Of a stretch of 64,000 bases of DNA, positions 1-7,356 are shown piece by piece; position 1 is the stretch's first letter, and each line of letters starts with the position of its first letter. Made by a program: the position numbers and the translations under genes. The notes under the pieces are model-generated. The model did not search any database. It saw only the letters and a program-made list of their open reading frames with translations, and was not told where the DNA came from. Source of the stretch: DASUPK01 sp963695675 (lineage in GTDB: Bacteria > Actinomycetota > Thermoleophilia > Solirubrobacterales > 70-9); the NCBI GenBank assembly GCA_963695675.1, contig CAVOGY010000001.1, forward strand, positions 62,001-126,000, in the 5' to 3' direction.

Positions 1-17
1 GGTGGAAGAGGGCCGAG

Positions 18-824
18 CTAGTGAGTCACACTGACGAGCTGGATCTGCTCGTGGTTGCCGCTCACCGTCTGCTCCTTGACGTCACCGAGGCCGGCGACGT
101 AGAACTTGCGCTCGGCGACGCCCGGGTCGAGCTTGGGGGCCGTCTCCTCGGTGAGCAGCGTCTGTGGAAATGATCCAGCGGGCACGGCCAGAGCCCCGCC
201 GCTTCCGAGAATTCGGGCCTGGTCCTCCGCATGTTGGGGGTAGTACTCCTGGCGATACGAGCCGTCCGGCTGCGCGTTGCCCGGCATGATGATCCCCGGC
301 TGCGCGCCGTTGACCCCCGCCTCCCACGAGTCGTCCGCCTTCACGAACTTTCCGTTCTGGAGCTCGCGCGTGTCCTCGCCCATGTACCAGACGTTTCCGT
401 AGTTGTCCTGGGCGTACCAGTCGAAAGTCCTCTCGATCTGCTTCCCGCGCGAGGAGACGATGTCGCTGACGACCGTGCTCTTTACGCCCAGGATCTCCTT
501 CGTCTGGCGGGTCACCACCATGTCGTCGCTCTGCGGCGTCTTCCCGTCCTCGGCCACGCCCCGGTAGTGGAAGGCGGTTCCTGGCTTCAAGGGGAAGTAG
601 CGGTTGTCGACCATGTCGACGAAGTTCGCGGGGTCGATCTTCGGCGAGTAGGTGCCGCTGACGGGCGCCAGGCTGGAGGCCGAGCCCGTTGAGCTGGCCA
701 CCGTTGACGCCGCCGAGGTCGACGATGAGCTTCCTCCGCCGGAGGAGCCACAGCCGGCCGCGGACGCCGCGAGCAGTCCGGCCAGGGCTGTCATGACTAA
801 GCCCCTTGCTGTGGGTCGCTTCAC
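18..824 (-). CDS. putative secreted lipoprotein
   Basis: Protein of 268 residues with a lipoprotein signal peptide: a basic start (MKRPTARG), a hydrophobic stretch and a lipobox AASAAGC with the lipidated Cys near residue 25. A Gly/Ser/Thr-rich tether to about residue 55 follows, then a polar globular domain rich in Tyr and Trp. It should sit on the outer face of the cytoplasmic membrane. The start is GTG with only a weak Shine-Dalgarno, chosen because it gives a complete signal peptide. I do not recognise a catalytic family; similar uncharacterised lipoproteins are common in actinobacteria. No neighbour points to a role. Confidence 0.8.
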   Translation of the reverse strand: MKRPTARGLVMTALAGLLAASAAGCGSSGGGSSSSTSAASTVASSTGSASSLAPVSGTYSPKIDPANFVDMVDNRYFPLKPGTAFHYRGVAEDGKTPQSDDMVVTRQTKEILGVKSTVVSDIVSSRGKQIERTFDWYAQDNYGNVWYMGEDTRELQNGKFVKADDSWEAGVNGAQPGIIMPGNAQPDGSYRQEYYPQHAEDQARILGSGGALAVPAGSFPQTLLTEETAPKLDPGVAERKFYVAGLGDVKEQTVSGNHEQIQLVSVTH

Positions 825-898
825 GCGTTCCGTTTTACGGGAGGCGTATGAACGGGCGATGAACGCGGGGGCTTCAACCGGCTTGCCTCAGCCTCCTG

Positions 899-932
899 CT
901 ACGGGCCGCAGTAGGCCTACGGGCCGCAGTAG
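899..932. repeat. 16-bp direct repeat, two copies
   Basis: CTACGGGCCGCAGTAG occurs at 899-914 and again at 917-932, separated by 2 bases. It lies in the 214-bp gap upstream of the lipoprotein start (824, minus strand), so it could be a regulator site or a simple slippage product. No other copy was noticed. Confidence 0.5.
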
Positions 933-1038
933 CGATCACCCTGGCATCGGCGTAGCCGCCTTTTCTCGTGAAGCGACCGGTTCAGCCCTGAGGGCCGGCC
1001 CGTCCGCAGCCCGGGCCCCCGTCTTTGCGGCAGCGAAC

Positions 1039-1323
1039 CTACGAAGTCAGCAGATTGTGCACCGGCTGTGCGCTGATCTGCGGCGAAATCCTGTCCCCCT
1101 CGCCCGCTTCCCGAAGGGCCGGAAGCAGTTTCTCGTCCCGAAACTGCTGGAAGCGATCCTCCGATTCCCAGACCGTGATGACACGCCAGCCGTTCTCGAT
1201 GGGGCCCGCGATATGCAGTTGACAGCCATCAGGAAGGCTGTCGCCTTCCATCACCTTCGGGTTCACCTCGTCGTACATCTCCTGGCTCCCGCCTTCGATC
1301 TCGTTCACGATTACGACTGCCAT
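1039..1323 (-). CDS. small dimeric alpha-beta barrel (ABM-like) protein
   Basis: Protein of 94 residues. The opening strand MAVVIVNEIEGG, the central WRVITVWES segment and the following RFQQFRDEKLLPAL helix match the ferredoxin-like fold of antibiotic-biosynthesis-monooxygenase-type proteins. These are usually small dimers that act as oxygenases or ligand binders. The fold match is by eye only and the substrate is unknown. The ATG has a good ribosome site (GGAGG, 7-8 nt upstream). It stands alone, with a CATGCAAAGC repeat upstream at 1416. Confidence 0.7.
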   Translation of the reverse strand: MAVVIVNEIEGGSQEMYDEVNPKVMEGDSLPDGCQLHIAGPIENGWRVITVWESEDRFQQFRDEKLLPALREAGEGDRISPQISAQPVHNLLTS

Positions 1324-1658
1324 CTGCGCCTCCTCCGGTTTTCGCGTACGCGACCACGAGCTACCTGTTGCTGTGCCGTCGATCCTATTCCCTCGCCGGC
1401 GTGCGACGATCAGCGGTGCCTTCCATGCAAAGCGGATAGCCGCTTCTCGTCCAAAGCGGCGCTGTTAGTCGATGACAGCGCCGCCCGCGCGGGCCCGCCC
1501 AAGCCGCTCGGTGCGGCCTTTTTCTGCCGTCTCCACCCGAAGTGGACCCAGACCTGCTACGTGTAGCCCCACTAGGGCCACAGACAGCGATCCCCACACA
1601 GACACAGCGGGGGCGCGACGTCGAGGGGCTATAGCTGCACCAAACGAGAGGGGCAACC
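1324..1658. other. intergenic gap of 335 bp
   Basis: No convincing gene was found here. It holds one nearly full copy of the CATGCAAAGC hairpin repeat (1416-1460). The open frames across it are GC-driven and change when the repeat is read in other frames. Confidence 0.6.
1416..1460 (+). repeat. CATGCAAAGC hairpin repeat, copy 1
   Basis: Contains TTCCATGCAAAGCGGATAGC followed by CGCTTCTCGTCCAAAGCGGC. The arms AGCCGCTT and AAGCGGC(G) pair around a CTCGTCC loop. The copy is intergenic, between the start of the ABM-like gene and the small gene at 1659. It is one of at least 14 related sites between 1.4 and 14.4 kb. Confidence 0.8.
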
Positions 1659-1859
1659 ATGCTCCCTAGCAAGACGCTCGCCGAAGAGCACGTCCAGATG
1701 ATGCTCACGGTTGGGTCCCCGTTCGATGACATCGAGGACTACATCAACAAGACCAAGCTGCGCGATCACCAGAAGTCGGCGCTTTGGCTGATCGCCTGGT
1801 CGGGGCAGGAGCGCTCCGTGCAACGTCGAGTTGCGCACGAGGCGTTAGCCCTCAGCTAG
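1659..1859 (+). CDS. small conserved-looking hypothetical protein
   Basis: Protein of 66 residues, polar and helical, with the patterns FDDIEDYINKTKL and KSALWLIAWS. No signal peptide or membrane segment is present. The ATG follows GAGAGGGGCAACC, a clear ribosome site, and the composition looks like real protein rather than a GC shadow, unlike the overlapping minus-strand frames. I do not recognise the family. No operon partner: the next gene is convergent. Confidence 0.6.
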   Translation: MLPSKTLAEEHVQMMLTVGSPFDDIEDYINKTKLRDHQKSALWLIAWSGQERSVQRRVAHEALALS

Positions 1860-1931
1860 ACGTTCGTCCTCTTCGAAGCGCAAGAAGCGGCTCGATGCCG
1901 TAGCCAGGCGGAGGGTGACGACCGCTGCGCG

Positions 1932-2443
1932 CTTCCCCTTGCTCAGAACTCTCTTCTCGCCGAGGACGGTGCAGCGGCGGATCTCAGCTGTGGCCGGGGC
2001 CGTCGCCGCCGCCTCCGCCACCCGACTTCCCGGACCGCTGGACCTTGGATGCGATCCAAACGCCCTTGGCGTTCTTGCGGGCGACGACCTCGATGTTCCT
2101 GGCGCCGACCTTGATCGCCCCGAACCCAGCGAGACCCTCGAACTTGGTGGAGGCGGTGACCTTGATCTTGAAGGTGCCGCCGCCCTGATCCTGCTTGAGG
2201 GTGAAGGTCCGGGCGCTCTTCTTCTTGGCGACCACGGTCCCCTCGAACTTCGCCGCCTCGGCGATGGGGGGCACGAGGGCGACGATCGCGACTGCCGAGA
2301 CGGCGATCGCTGAGATCAGGCGTGCGGACATTTCTCCTCCCGACTTCCGGTTAGGTCTTGGTAGACGTTGTACGTCACCCCAAGGCCGATGGATTGGCTG
2401 ACACGGCACCCGCTTGATGCCCTGGTCGTCGAAAGCACTCCTT
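1932..2443 (-). repeat. 512-bp inverted duplication, copy A
   Basis: The reverse complement of this block matches 11774-12285 over 512 bp. I saw two mismatches: one near each end (gtgct against gtgcc; gagag against gtgag). It carries the whole secreted-protein gene plus about 110 bp upstream and 50 bp downstream. The right edge runs into hairpin-repeat copy 2. Divergence after both edges is abrupt. Confidence 0.9.
1984..2331 (-). CDS. small secreted protein, DUF5666-like (copy A)
   Basis: Protein of 115 residues, identical to the product at 11886. Residues 1-25 form a Sec signal peptide ending at AEA-AKFEG. The mature part (about 90 residues) has the alternating strands of small beta-barrel proteins (FEGTVVAKKKSARTFTL, then TASTKFEGL and IEVVARK) and ends in a Gly-rich tail with DGPGHS. 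The resemblance to DUF5666-type domains is a guess from the pattern. ATG chosen for GGAGGAGAA directly upstream, and because the duplicated copy shares the same start. Confidence 0.75.
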   Translation of the reverse strand: MSARLISAIAVSAVAIVALVPPIAEAAKFEGTVVAKKKSARTFTLKQDQGGGTFKIKVTASTKFEGLAGFGAIKVGARNIEVVARKNAKGVWIASKVQRSGKSGGGGGGDGPGHS

Positions 2444-2476
2444 GCATGCAAAGCGCCGCTTTTCGTCCAAGGCGGC
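2437..2476 (+). repeat. CATGCAAAGC hairpin repeat, copy 2
   Basis: Reads CACTCCTTGCATGCAAAGC, then GCCGCTTTTCGTCCAAGGCGGC. The first 7 bases overlap the end of the 512-bp duplication. Intergenic, between the secreted-protein gene (start 2331) and the end of the membrane protein gene (2504). Confidence 0.75.
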
Positions 2477-2503
2477 TACTTCCCGGTGCCGAGCTGCGGG
2501 TGA

Positions 2504-3205
2504 TCAGGTGGGCGGCCCAGGAAGCTGCGTGAGCTGCACCAGGGAGAGCACCAGCATCAGACCGCCAACCCCGATGAGCGCGTACCGCACTCCGACTAAC
2601 GCGAACTGCGTGCTGATGCCGACGATGAAGAGCACGCTCGCGAGGTAGACGGTGGTGCGCACATACTTATCGGAGGTTTCAGCCGCGTTCTCGGCCGTGG
2701 CGAAGTCATCCTCCGCCTTCTTATCGAGCGCGTTCGCCTGAGCCAGCCCGGGCTGTCGGTACTGCGGCATGTAGGTCGGCCCCCTCGGCGCATCGGGGTT
2801 GGTCTCAGGTTTGGTGGCGCGCCAGGCCTCGAAGGCGACGCGGAACTCGGGACGGAAGCGGCGCTTCGCGAGGGCCATCGCCTGCTTGTTGTGGACGGTG
2901 TAGGCGGCGAACCACGCGTTGAAAGTCGAGGCGTCAAAGTTCCGAAGATCAGCGGCGTCAAGATACGCCCGGTTCGCCTCGCTCCGCGCAGCCGAGGCCT
3001 CGGCGAGACCGACGCGGGACTCGGTGCTCCACTTTGCCGCGGCGTAGCCGGAATAAGCCGCCAGCAGAGCAACGATCGACAGGAGGATCGCCTCGGCGAT
3101 CGAGACACGGCGCTTCGGGCGTTCCTTGGCCTCGTCCTCGCCGCTGTGCTTGGCGCGCTCTGAGATCTCCTTGCCGACCTCCTCTGCCGATAGTCCCTCG
3201 GGCAT
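2504..3205 (-). CDS. membrane protein of unknown function
   Basis: Protein of about 233 residues. A charged cytoplasmic N-terminus (about 40 residues) leads to a first membrane helix (AILLSIVALLAAYSGYAAA). A polar helical region of about 120 residues follows, then two closely spaced C-terminal helices (VYLASVLFIVGISTQFAL and YALIGVGGLMLVLSLV). The layout is reminiscent of DUF4337-type proteins but I cannot assign it. Start MPEGLSAEE chosen for GGAGAGGG 6-7 nt upstream. The preceding SnoaL fragment ends 1 nt before this ATG, so the two are probably co-transcribed. Confidence 0.7.
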   Translation of the reverse strand: MPEGLSAEEVGKEISERAKHSGEDEAKERPKRRVSIAEAILLSIVALLAAYSGYAAAKWSTESRVGLAEASAARSEANRAYLDAADLRNFDASTFNAWFAAYTVHNKQAMALAKRRFRPEFRVAFEAWRATKPETNPDAPRGPTYMPQYRQPGLAQANALDKKAEDDFATAENAAETSDKYVRTTVYLASVLFIVGISTQFALVGVRYALIGVGGLMLVLSLVQLTQLPGPPT

Positions 3206-3206
3206 G

Positions 3207-3338
3207 TCAGCCCTCTCCTTGAGCCCCAGCCGCGGGCGTCGATCCTTTTGGCCGAGCGATCTCGATCGCTCCATCTAGGTCGCCGCGGTTAAGCGCTCGA
3301 TTGGAGCGCCGCACCGCGTCGACGTTCTCCTGCGACAT
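3207..3338 (-). pseudogene. truncated SnoaL-like (NTF2 fold) gene fragment
   Basis: Encodes 43 residues. The first about 28 (MSQENVDAVRRSNRALNRGD and on to AIEIA) match the N-terminal helix of SnoaL-like proteins, as in the intact gene at 4796-5194. The frame then changes to unrelated sequence (RPKGSTPAAGAQGEG) and stops, whereas intact relatives have about 130 residues. The upstream DNA (GCGAGATACT before the ATG) is also shared with the 5194 start. The stop lies 1 nt from the next start, so a short translated leader remains possible. Confidence 0.6.
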
Positions 3339-3362
3339 CGCCCACGCAGTATCTCGCCACGG

Positions 3363-3395
3363 AGTGCCGCTTTCCATGCAAAGCAGCACTGTCGA
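3363..3395 (+). repeat. CATGCAAAGC repeat, copy 3 (half unit)
   Basis: Reads AGTGCCGCTTTCCATGCAAAG followed by CAGCACTGTCG. The left arm is intact but the CTCGTCCAAAGCGGC half is missing. It lies upstream of the SnoaL fragment and the DHFR-like gene. Confidence 0.7.
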
Positions 3396-3650
3396 TAGTC
3401 CGTAAAAGGCCGGTCGGTTCTTTATGAGGTTCGTTTGATTCATCGCGCCTCGTGTCGGTGCCCGCCCCGAAAGCTGGAGAATCGGAGGAAAGGAAGGAGG
3501 GCCCAATTCTCGGCGGGGGAGGTAGACCGTGCAGCGCTCTCACCGAAGGCGCCCACCAGGAGCGATGAGTTTCGCCGCTATTTGGGGTCAAATGAACATC
3601 ACGCCATCGGCTTCGGTGTGGCTCACCCGCCAACGAAAGGGGGAACCGAA

Positions 3651-4235
3651 ATGGGAAAGATCGCCCTGAGCCAGAGCTATTCGCTCGACGGGGTCATGCA
3701 GGCGCCCGGCGGCCCCGATGAGGATCGCCGCGGCGGCTTCGAACACGGTGGCTGGGCCATGGACTTCGACTTCAACTACGGGGAAGGGGTGGGGCTCGAG
3801 CAGGCGCAGAACTCCGCGGCCCTCCTGCTCGGACGGTTCACCTACGAGACCCTGCAGGCCTACTGGCCCAAAGCGGAAGGCAAGCTCGCCGACAGGCTGA
3901 ACGAGTTGCCGAAGTACGTCGTCTCCTCGACGCTCACGGACCCAGCCTGGAACGCGACCGTGCTGGGCGACGACTGGCCGGAGGAAGTGGCCAGGCTGCG
4001 GAAGGAGCTCGACGGCGACATCGTCGTCTATGGCAGCCGCCTCCTCTCGCAGGCACTGATCGGGATGGGGCTGGTGGACGAGCTGCGCCTAATGGTCGCC
4101 CCGGTGGTGCTCGGTTCCGGAGCTCGCCTGTTCGGGGAGACGGAGGACAAGATCGCGCTGCGCCTGGTCGAATCGCGTCCGCTCGGGGGAGGCGTGGTGA
4201 GCATGATCTATGCACCTCCCACGGCGGACGGGTGA
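3651..4235 (+). CDS. dihydrofolate reductase family protein (RibD C-terminal type)
   Basis: Protein of 194 residues. The opening strand (KIALSQSYSLDGVMQAPGG), the LLGRFTYETLQAYWP segment, and VVYGSRLLSQALIGMGLVDE followed by MVAPVVLGSGARLF are the nucleotide-binding and core strands of RibD-C/DHFR-like reductases. Family members reduce riboflavin or folate-like compounds with NADPH; many are uncharacterised, so the substrate is unknown. Start ATG 3651 follows GGGGGAACCGAA. Not in an operon; the next gene is convergent with a repeat copy between. Confidence 0.85.
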   Translation: MGKIALSQSYSLDGVMQAPGGPDEDRRGGFEHGGWAMDFDFNYGEGVGLEQAQNSAALLLGRFTYETLQAYWPKAEGKLADRLNELPKYVVSSTLTDPAWNATVLGDDWPEEVARLRKELDGDIVVYGSRLLSQALIGMGLVDELRLMVAPVVLGSGARLFGETEDKIALRLVESRPLGGGVVSMIYAPPTADG

Positions 4236-4241
4236 TGCGGA

Positions 4242-4296
4242 CGCGAGAAGCGAGCGCCAGGTCGAATAGCGCTCCTTTCCATGCAAAGCGCTGCGC
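4242..4296 (+). repeat. CATGCAAAGC repeat, copy 4 (long left flank)
   Basis: Has the long left flank GCGAGAAGCGAGCGCC, then GCGCTCCTTTCCATGCAAAG, but the right CTCGTCC half is replaced. The same left flank is present in copies 9 and 13. It lies between the convergent DHFR-like and cupin genes, in a position where a terminator would be useful. Confidence 0.75.
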
Positions 4297-4340
4297 TCGC
4301 TGTAGCGCTAAGGGGTCTGAACCCGTAACGCGCCGCGCAG

Positions 4341-4721
4341 CTACTCGTCTGGCCAGTGGCCCTCGACGAGCTCCCCATCGCCGCCATCAGGCTTGCTTCC
4401 GCCGGCGGCGATGATCTCGAGGCCGTCTGGGCCGGCCTCGAAGCCGCGGGCCACGCGCGGCGCGACGCGGATCACATCCCACTGCTTGATCTCGATGATC
4501 TCGTCGTCCAACTTGACCCGGCCCGAGCCAGAGATGACCGTATAAACCTCCTCCTGGATCTCGTGACGATGTCCGAGCGTCTGCTTCCCTGGCTCGTAGC
4601 GCCAGCGGCTCACCCCGAGCTGAGCAGAATCCAGAAACTTGCGCGAGAAACGGCCGTCGACCCCGTCGCCCCCGGAGGGCTCGATGTCCTCGAAGTTCTT
4701 GATCTTGTAGTTGGAAGCCAT
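4341..4721 (-). CDS. cupin-domain protein
   Basis: Protein of 126 residues, single cupin barrel. Motif 1 is seen as GHRHEIQEEVYTVISGSGRV, supplying two His and a Glu as metal ligands. Motif 2 (DVIRVAPRVARGFEAGPDG) lacks the usual His, so metal binding may be incomplete. No signal peptide. The role is unknown: cupins of this size act as isomerases, dioxygenases or small-molecule sensors. It stands alone on the minus strand, downstream of nothing obvious. Confidence 0.75.
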   Translation of the reverse strand: MASNYKIKNFEDIEPSGGDGVDGRFSRKFLDSAQLGVSRWRYEPGKQTLGHRHEIQEEVYTVISGSGRVKLDDEIIEIKQWDVIRVAPRVARGFEAGPDGLEIIAAGGSKPDGGDGELVEGHWPDE

Positions 4722-4772
4722 GCGACAAACCTACTGATGCGGATGCTCGGGCAACCCGGGAACCAAGGAACA

Positions 4773-4793
4773 GTCGCGTCCAAAGCAGCAGTC
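4773..4793 (+). repeat. CATGCAAAGC repeat, copy 5 (right fragment only)
   Basis: Only GTCGCGTCCAAAGCAGCAG remains, corresponding to the CTCGTCCAAAGCGGC arm. Intergenic between the cupin start and the SnoaL gene end. Confidence 0.45.
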
Positions 4794-4795
4794 GT

Positions 4796-5194
4796 CTAAT
4801 CCCGCAGCCCGGCTGCTTCCAGGGCGGCGTTCCACTCTGCGAAATACTCCATCCGCACGATCCTCCCGCCGCGGAAGGTCGTGACCTGGTGGTACAGCTC
4901 CTCGTCGAGTACCAGCCCGCTTCCCTTGCCGTGCGCGTAGTAGCGAAGCCGGGTCGCGACGCGGTCCCCGCCGTCGACGAACTCCTGCGGCAGCAGCCGA
5001 AGCTCGTCGAACGTCTCGTCGATTCCCTCCCAGAAGCGGATCACGTGGTCCGTGCCGCGGCCCGAGTCCGCGCTCTGGTGCGCGGGAAGCACGAAGTCGA
5101 TCTCGGGATCGAACGACTCGATGGCGGCGTCGAAGTCACGCCGGTTGTAGGAGTCGATGAAGTCTCGGACCTTGTCGACGTTCTCCTCCGACAT
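4796..5194 (-). CDS. SnoaL-like nuclear transport factor 2 family protein
   Basis: Protein of 132 residues, the usual length for a single NTF2-fold SnoaL-like domain. It has the typical opening MSEENVDKVRDFIDSYNRRD, the DPEIDFVLP strand, a FWEGIDETFDEL helix and closing strands including GGRIVRMEYFAEW. These proteins bind or isomerise small molecules; the function here is unknown. ATG chosen by homology to the family opening. The upstream sequence GCGAGATACT, 9 nt before the ATG, is shared with the truncated copy at 3338 and may be a -10 region. Confidence 0.8.
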   Translation of the reverse strand: MSEENVDKVRDFIDSYNRRDFDAAIESFDPEIDFVLPAHQSADSGRGTDHVIRFWEGIDETFDELRLLPQEFVDGGDRVATRLRYYAHGKGSGLVLDEELYHQVTTFRGGRIVRMEYFAEWNAALEAAGLRD

Positions 5195-5228
5195 CGCCCG
5201 CCCAGTATCTCGCGGGCTTACGGAAACC

Positions 5229-5274
5229 GCTGCTTCCCATGCAAAGCGCCGCTTTTCGTCCAAAGCACTGCTCG
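5229..5274 (+). repeat. CATGCAAAGC hairpin repeat, copy 6
   Basis: Reads CTTCCCATGCAAAGCGCCGC then TTTTCGTCCAAAGCACTGC. Both halves are present with altered arms. Located upstream of the SnoaL gene and downstream of the GDSL gene. Confidence 0.75.
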
Positions 5275-5358
5275 AAAATCGGCCGCTTCGAAGGTTTCGG
5301 CATCTGCCGCAGGCGCGGTCGAACGACCCACGTCGTTTCGCCACGCCCGGGCAGAGAT

Positions 5359-6228
5359 CTAACGTAGGTGGAGCACCTTGATCGTCTGCGCCGCCATCTC
5401 GGACTCGCCGAGGGCATTCGGGTGGACGACCACGGGATTCGTGGTCGTGAGCACTGGCTCGATCCACCGCACACCGATTGGCTGGCACGCGTCGTGCCCT
5501 TCCGAGACTGTGTTGAAGTCGACGTAGGTCGCACCCGTCGCTGCGGCAGCTCGCCGAACGGCATCGTTCAATGTCGCCTGGATGCCGCGCAGGTAGGGAA
5601 CATCGCCCTGGGCGACCGGCATGATCGGATAGCACCCTCCGGTTGCAGGCAGGACCCAGGGGTACCCGAGGATCGCGACCTTCGCACGCGGCGCCTTGGC
5701 TCGGACGGCGCTGAGCGCATTGACGAGTGATGGGTAGGTCGTGTTGTGGATCGTGTCCTCGAAGGAGGACCCGTACTGATCCTTGCAGGGGCTGCCCTGA
5801 CCGAGACTCAACAGGCCGAGGCTGCCGCAGTCGAGGACGGAGTTGATGAAGACTCCGCTGTCGTTTCCTCCGATCGTCATGGTCACCAGCCGCGCGCTGT
5901 TGGTCACCGCATCGAGCTGCGGGGCGATGCCTTCGTACTGCGAGGTGAAAAAGTCCTTGGTCTCCGCGCCCCCACAGGACACGTCCGTCAGCTGCGCACC
6001 GGTCCTGCCAGCGATCACGTGGGGGTAATTGAGGATCGAGCGAATGCACTGGGGGGGCGCGGCGGGGTCTGGAGGAAGTACCCCGGAAGCGGCGCTGTAG
6101 GAGTCACCGAGCGCCACGTACGGAGAGGACTGGGCAGCCTGCGCCTCCGTGCCCGCGACGGCAAGCGCGAAGGCCGCGACGCATGCGAGCGCGGCGGTGA
6201 TCTTGTGGATACGGGAGGAGCGGGTCAT
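5359..6228 (-). CDS. secreted SGNH/GDSL-family esterase
   Basis: Protein of 289 residues. An N-terminal signal peptide ends about residue 31 (AQAAQSS). Block I is ALGDSYSAASG with the catalytic Ser, block III is TIGGNDSG, and the catalytic His is in VVVHPNALGE near the C-terminus. Six Cys in the mature part suggest disulfides, as in secreted Streptomyces SGNH esterases. It should hydrolyse ester or lipid substrates outside the cell. Start ATG 6228, preceded by GAGACGTGAG. Monocistronic. Confidence 0.9.
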   Translation of the reverse strand: MTRSSRIHKITAALACVAAFALAVAGTEAQAAQSSPYVALGDSYSAASGVLPPDPAAPPQCIRSILNYPHVIAGRTGAQLTDVSCGGAETKDFFTSQYEGIAPQLDAVTNSARLVTMTIGGNDSGVFINSVLDCGSLGLLSLGQGSPCKDQYGSSFEDTIHNTTYPSLVNALSAVRAKAPRAKVAILGYPWVLPATGGCYPIMPVAQGDVPYLRGIQATLNDAVRRAAAATGATYVDFNTVSEGHDACQPIGVRWIEPVLTTTNPVVVHPNALGESEMAAQTIKVLHLR

Positions 6229-6356
6229 CTCACGTCTCTCTAAGGAGCGGAACATGTAACGGATTCGCGCCTCACTTGCGCCAGTACCTACCGGCGTGCG
6301 GGGTAGTGGGAAGTCGCGGAAGATGCACTTGTCGCCGAACAAACCTTCGCCGCTTG

Positions 6357-6398
6357 TGCTTTCCATGCAAAGCGGATAGTCGCTTCTCGCCCAAGCAC
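6357..6398 (+). repeat. CATGCAAAGC hairpin repeat, copy 7
   Basis: Reads TTCCATGCAAAGCGGATAGT then CGCTTCTCGCCCAAGCACTA. It lies between the divergently transcribed GDSL esterase and the gene at 6481, so here it sits within the promoter region of both. Confidence 0.75.
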
Positions 6399-6480
6399 TA
6401 CTCCGACAGCCCAGGTGCGGCATCGAGCCGTTGGGTCGCGGTAGCCTCCATGCGCTAGGAGCGCGACCCAGGAGAGGCGA

Positions 6481-6954
6481 TTGAACGAGGACCGCGAGGA
6501 TCCAGCCGCGTCGATCAAGAGGGAGGTCGATGAGCTCGCTGAGCTCATCAGTCCGGATTTGATCGACGCACTCTCCGAGGCAGCGGAGGACGATGAGGCC
6601 TGGTTGGAGGCGGCTCGAGACACCCGTGGATTCCTTCACGGGAAGGGCGTCGCGCTCCCTGACTGGGCCGAGATAAGGCTCGAAGCCGTCATCCCTGCCA
6701 CCACGGTCAGGAGCCAGAAGGACCTGCCCCAATGCGCCCCAGGAGAAGTGTTGGTCGCGAAACCGGGAAGGCCCTACTGCGCGAGGCCGGTTTACGTCTG
6801 CAGACGGGCACCGCACGTCGGCGAAGTCTGCATCTTCCGTTTCTGCATGAAGTGGAAGGCCGACTGGCTCGACGCCCGTTGCGTGCCGGCGGAGGAGCTG
6901 CGCTACTCGTGGGCCGGATTGATCAGCCTTCCGACCCCGTACGAACCCCACTGA
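6481..6954 (+). CDS. hypothetical Cys-containing protein
   Basis: Protein of 157 residues, not recognised. The first 60 residues are acidic and helical (DELAELISPDLIDALSEAAE). The C-terminal half is rich in Cys, Trp and Arg, with CAPGEV, YCARPVYVC, CIFRFCMKW and ARCV; six Cys could bind a metal or form disulfides. No signal peptide is seen. TTG start with AGGAGAGG directly upstream (7 nt spacing). The codon pattern and acidic helices argue that it is real. Confidence 0.6.
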   Translation: MNEDREDPAASIKREVDELAELISPDLIDALSEAAEDDEAWLEAARDTRGFLHGKGVALPDWAEIRLEAVIPATTVRSQKDLPQCAPGEVLVAKPGRPYCARPVYVCRRAPHVGEVCIFRFCMKWKADWLDARCVPAEELRYSWAGLISLPTPYEPH

Positions 6955-7132
6955 GAAGAGGCCGAGCAGCCTGGCCCCGCCGGGCCATAGCGAGCGTAGT
7001 GGAGGTAGTGCTTATCCGGCGAAGGACATACTCGCCCACGCTTTCGCCCTCACCCTATAACTAACTATTAGAGATAGCCGCTTTTCGTCGAAAGCAGCCA
7101 TTTCCGACCGTCGGAGCAGGCTCGCGTCACGA
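6955..7132. other. gap with AT-rich patch and repeat copy 8
   Basis: No gene is seen in 6955-7132. An unusually AT-rich patch, CTATAACTAACTATTAG (7055-7071), directly precedes repeat copy 8 and could hold a promoter. Confidence 0.4.
7071..7099 (+). repeat. CATGCAAAGC repeat, copy 8 (right half)
   Basis: GATAGCCGCTTTTCGTCGAAAG followed by CAGC: only the hairpin half, without TTCCATGCAAAGC. It forms AGCCGCTTT against AAAGCAGC with a TCGTCG loop. Confidence 0.6.
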
Positions 7133-7294
7133 TTGGTCGAGGCGGCAGTCTTCTCGGAGCTGGGCTGGCTTGCGTCGGTGAGCTCCGGCCACGAGTTCTA
7201 CTCCGAAGAGCTCGAGGTCGACGCCGCGCCGCTTGAGTTCCAGTTCGACGGCAGGTGCGGCGATTGGTCGACGTTCGAGTACCCGTCGGGCTGA
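7133..7294 (+). CDS. possible small or 5'-truncated protein
   Basis: 53 codons from TTG, with protein-like composition: acidic and aromatic-rich (SGHEFYSEELEVDAAP, GDWSTFEYPSG at the end). The same frame stays open back to 7061 through repeat copy 8 without a better start, so it may be the 3' end of a gene disrupted by the repeat. A GGAG lies 16 nt upstream, rather far. Function unknown; being real is only a possibility. Confidence 0.35.
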   Translation: MVEAAVFSELGWLASVSSGHEFYSEELEVDAAPLEFQFDGRCGDWSTFEYPSG

Positions 7295-7356
7295 GCGGGG
7301 TTGACAGGAATCGGCTCGAAGGTGGAGGATGGCCGGGGCCAAAGCGAGGAGGAGCG

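Noticed and set aside
652..1566. 304-codon plus-strand frame crossing repeat copy 1
   Set aside because: Runs opposite the lipoprotein and ABM-like genes and through a repeat; no ribosome site and no protein-like stretch.
1385..1732. 115-codon minus-strand frame overlapping repeat copy 1
   Set aside because: Its N-terminal part is antisense of the small gene at 1659 and its end is translated repeat sequence; no start signal.
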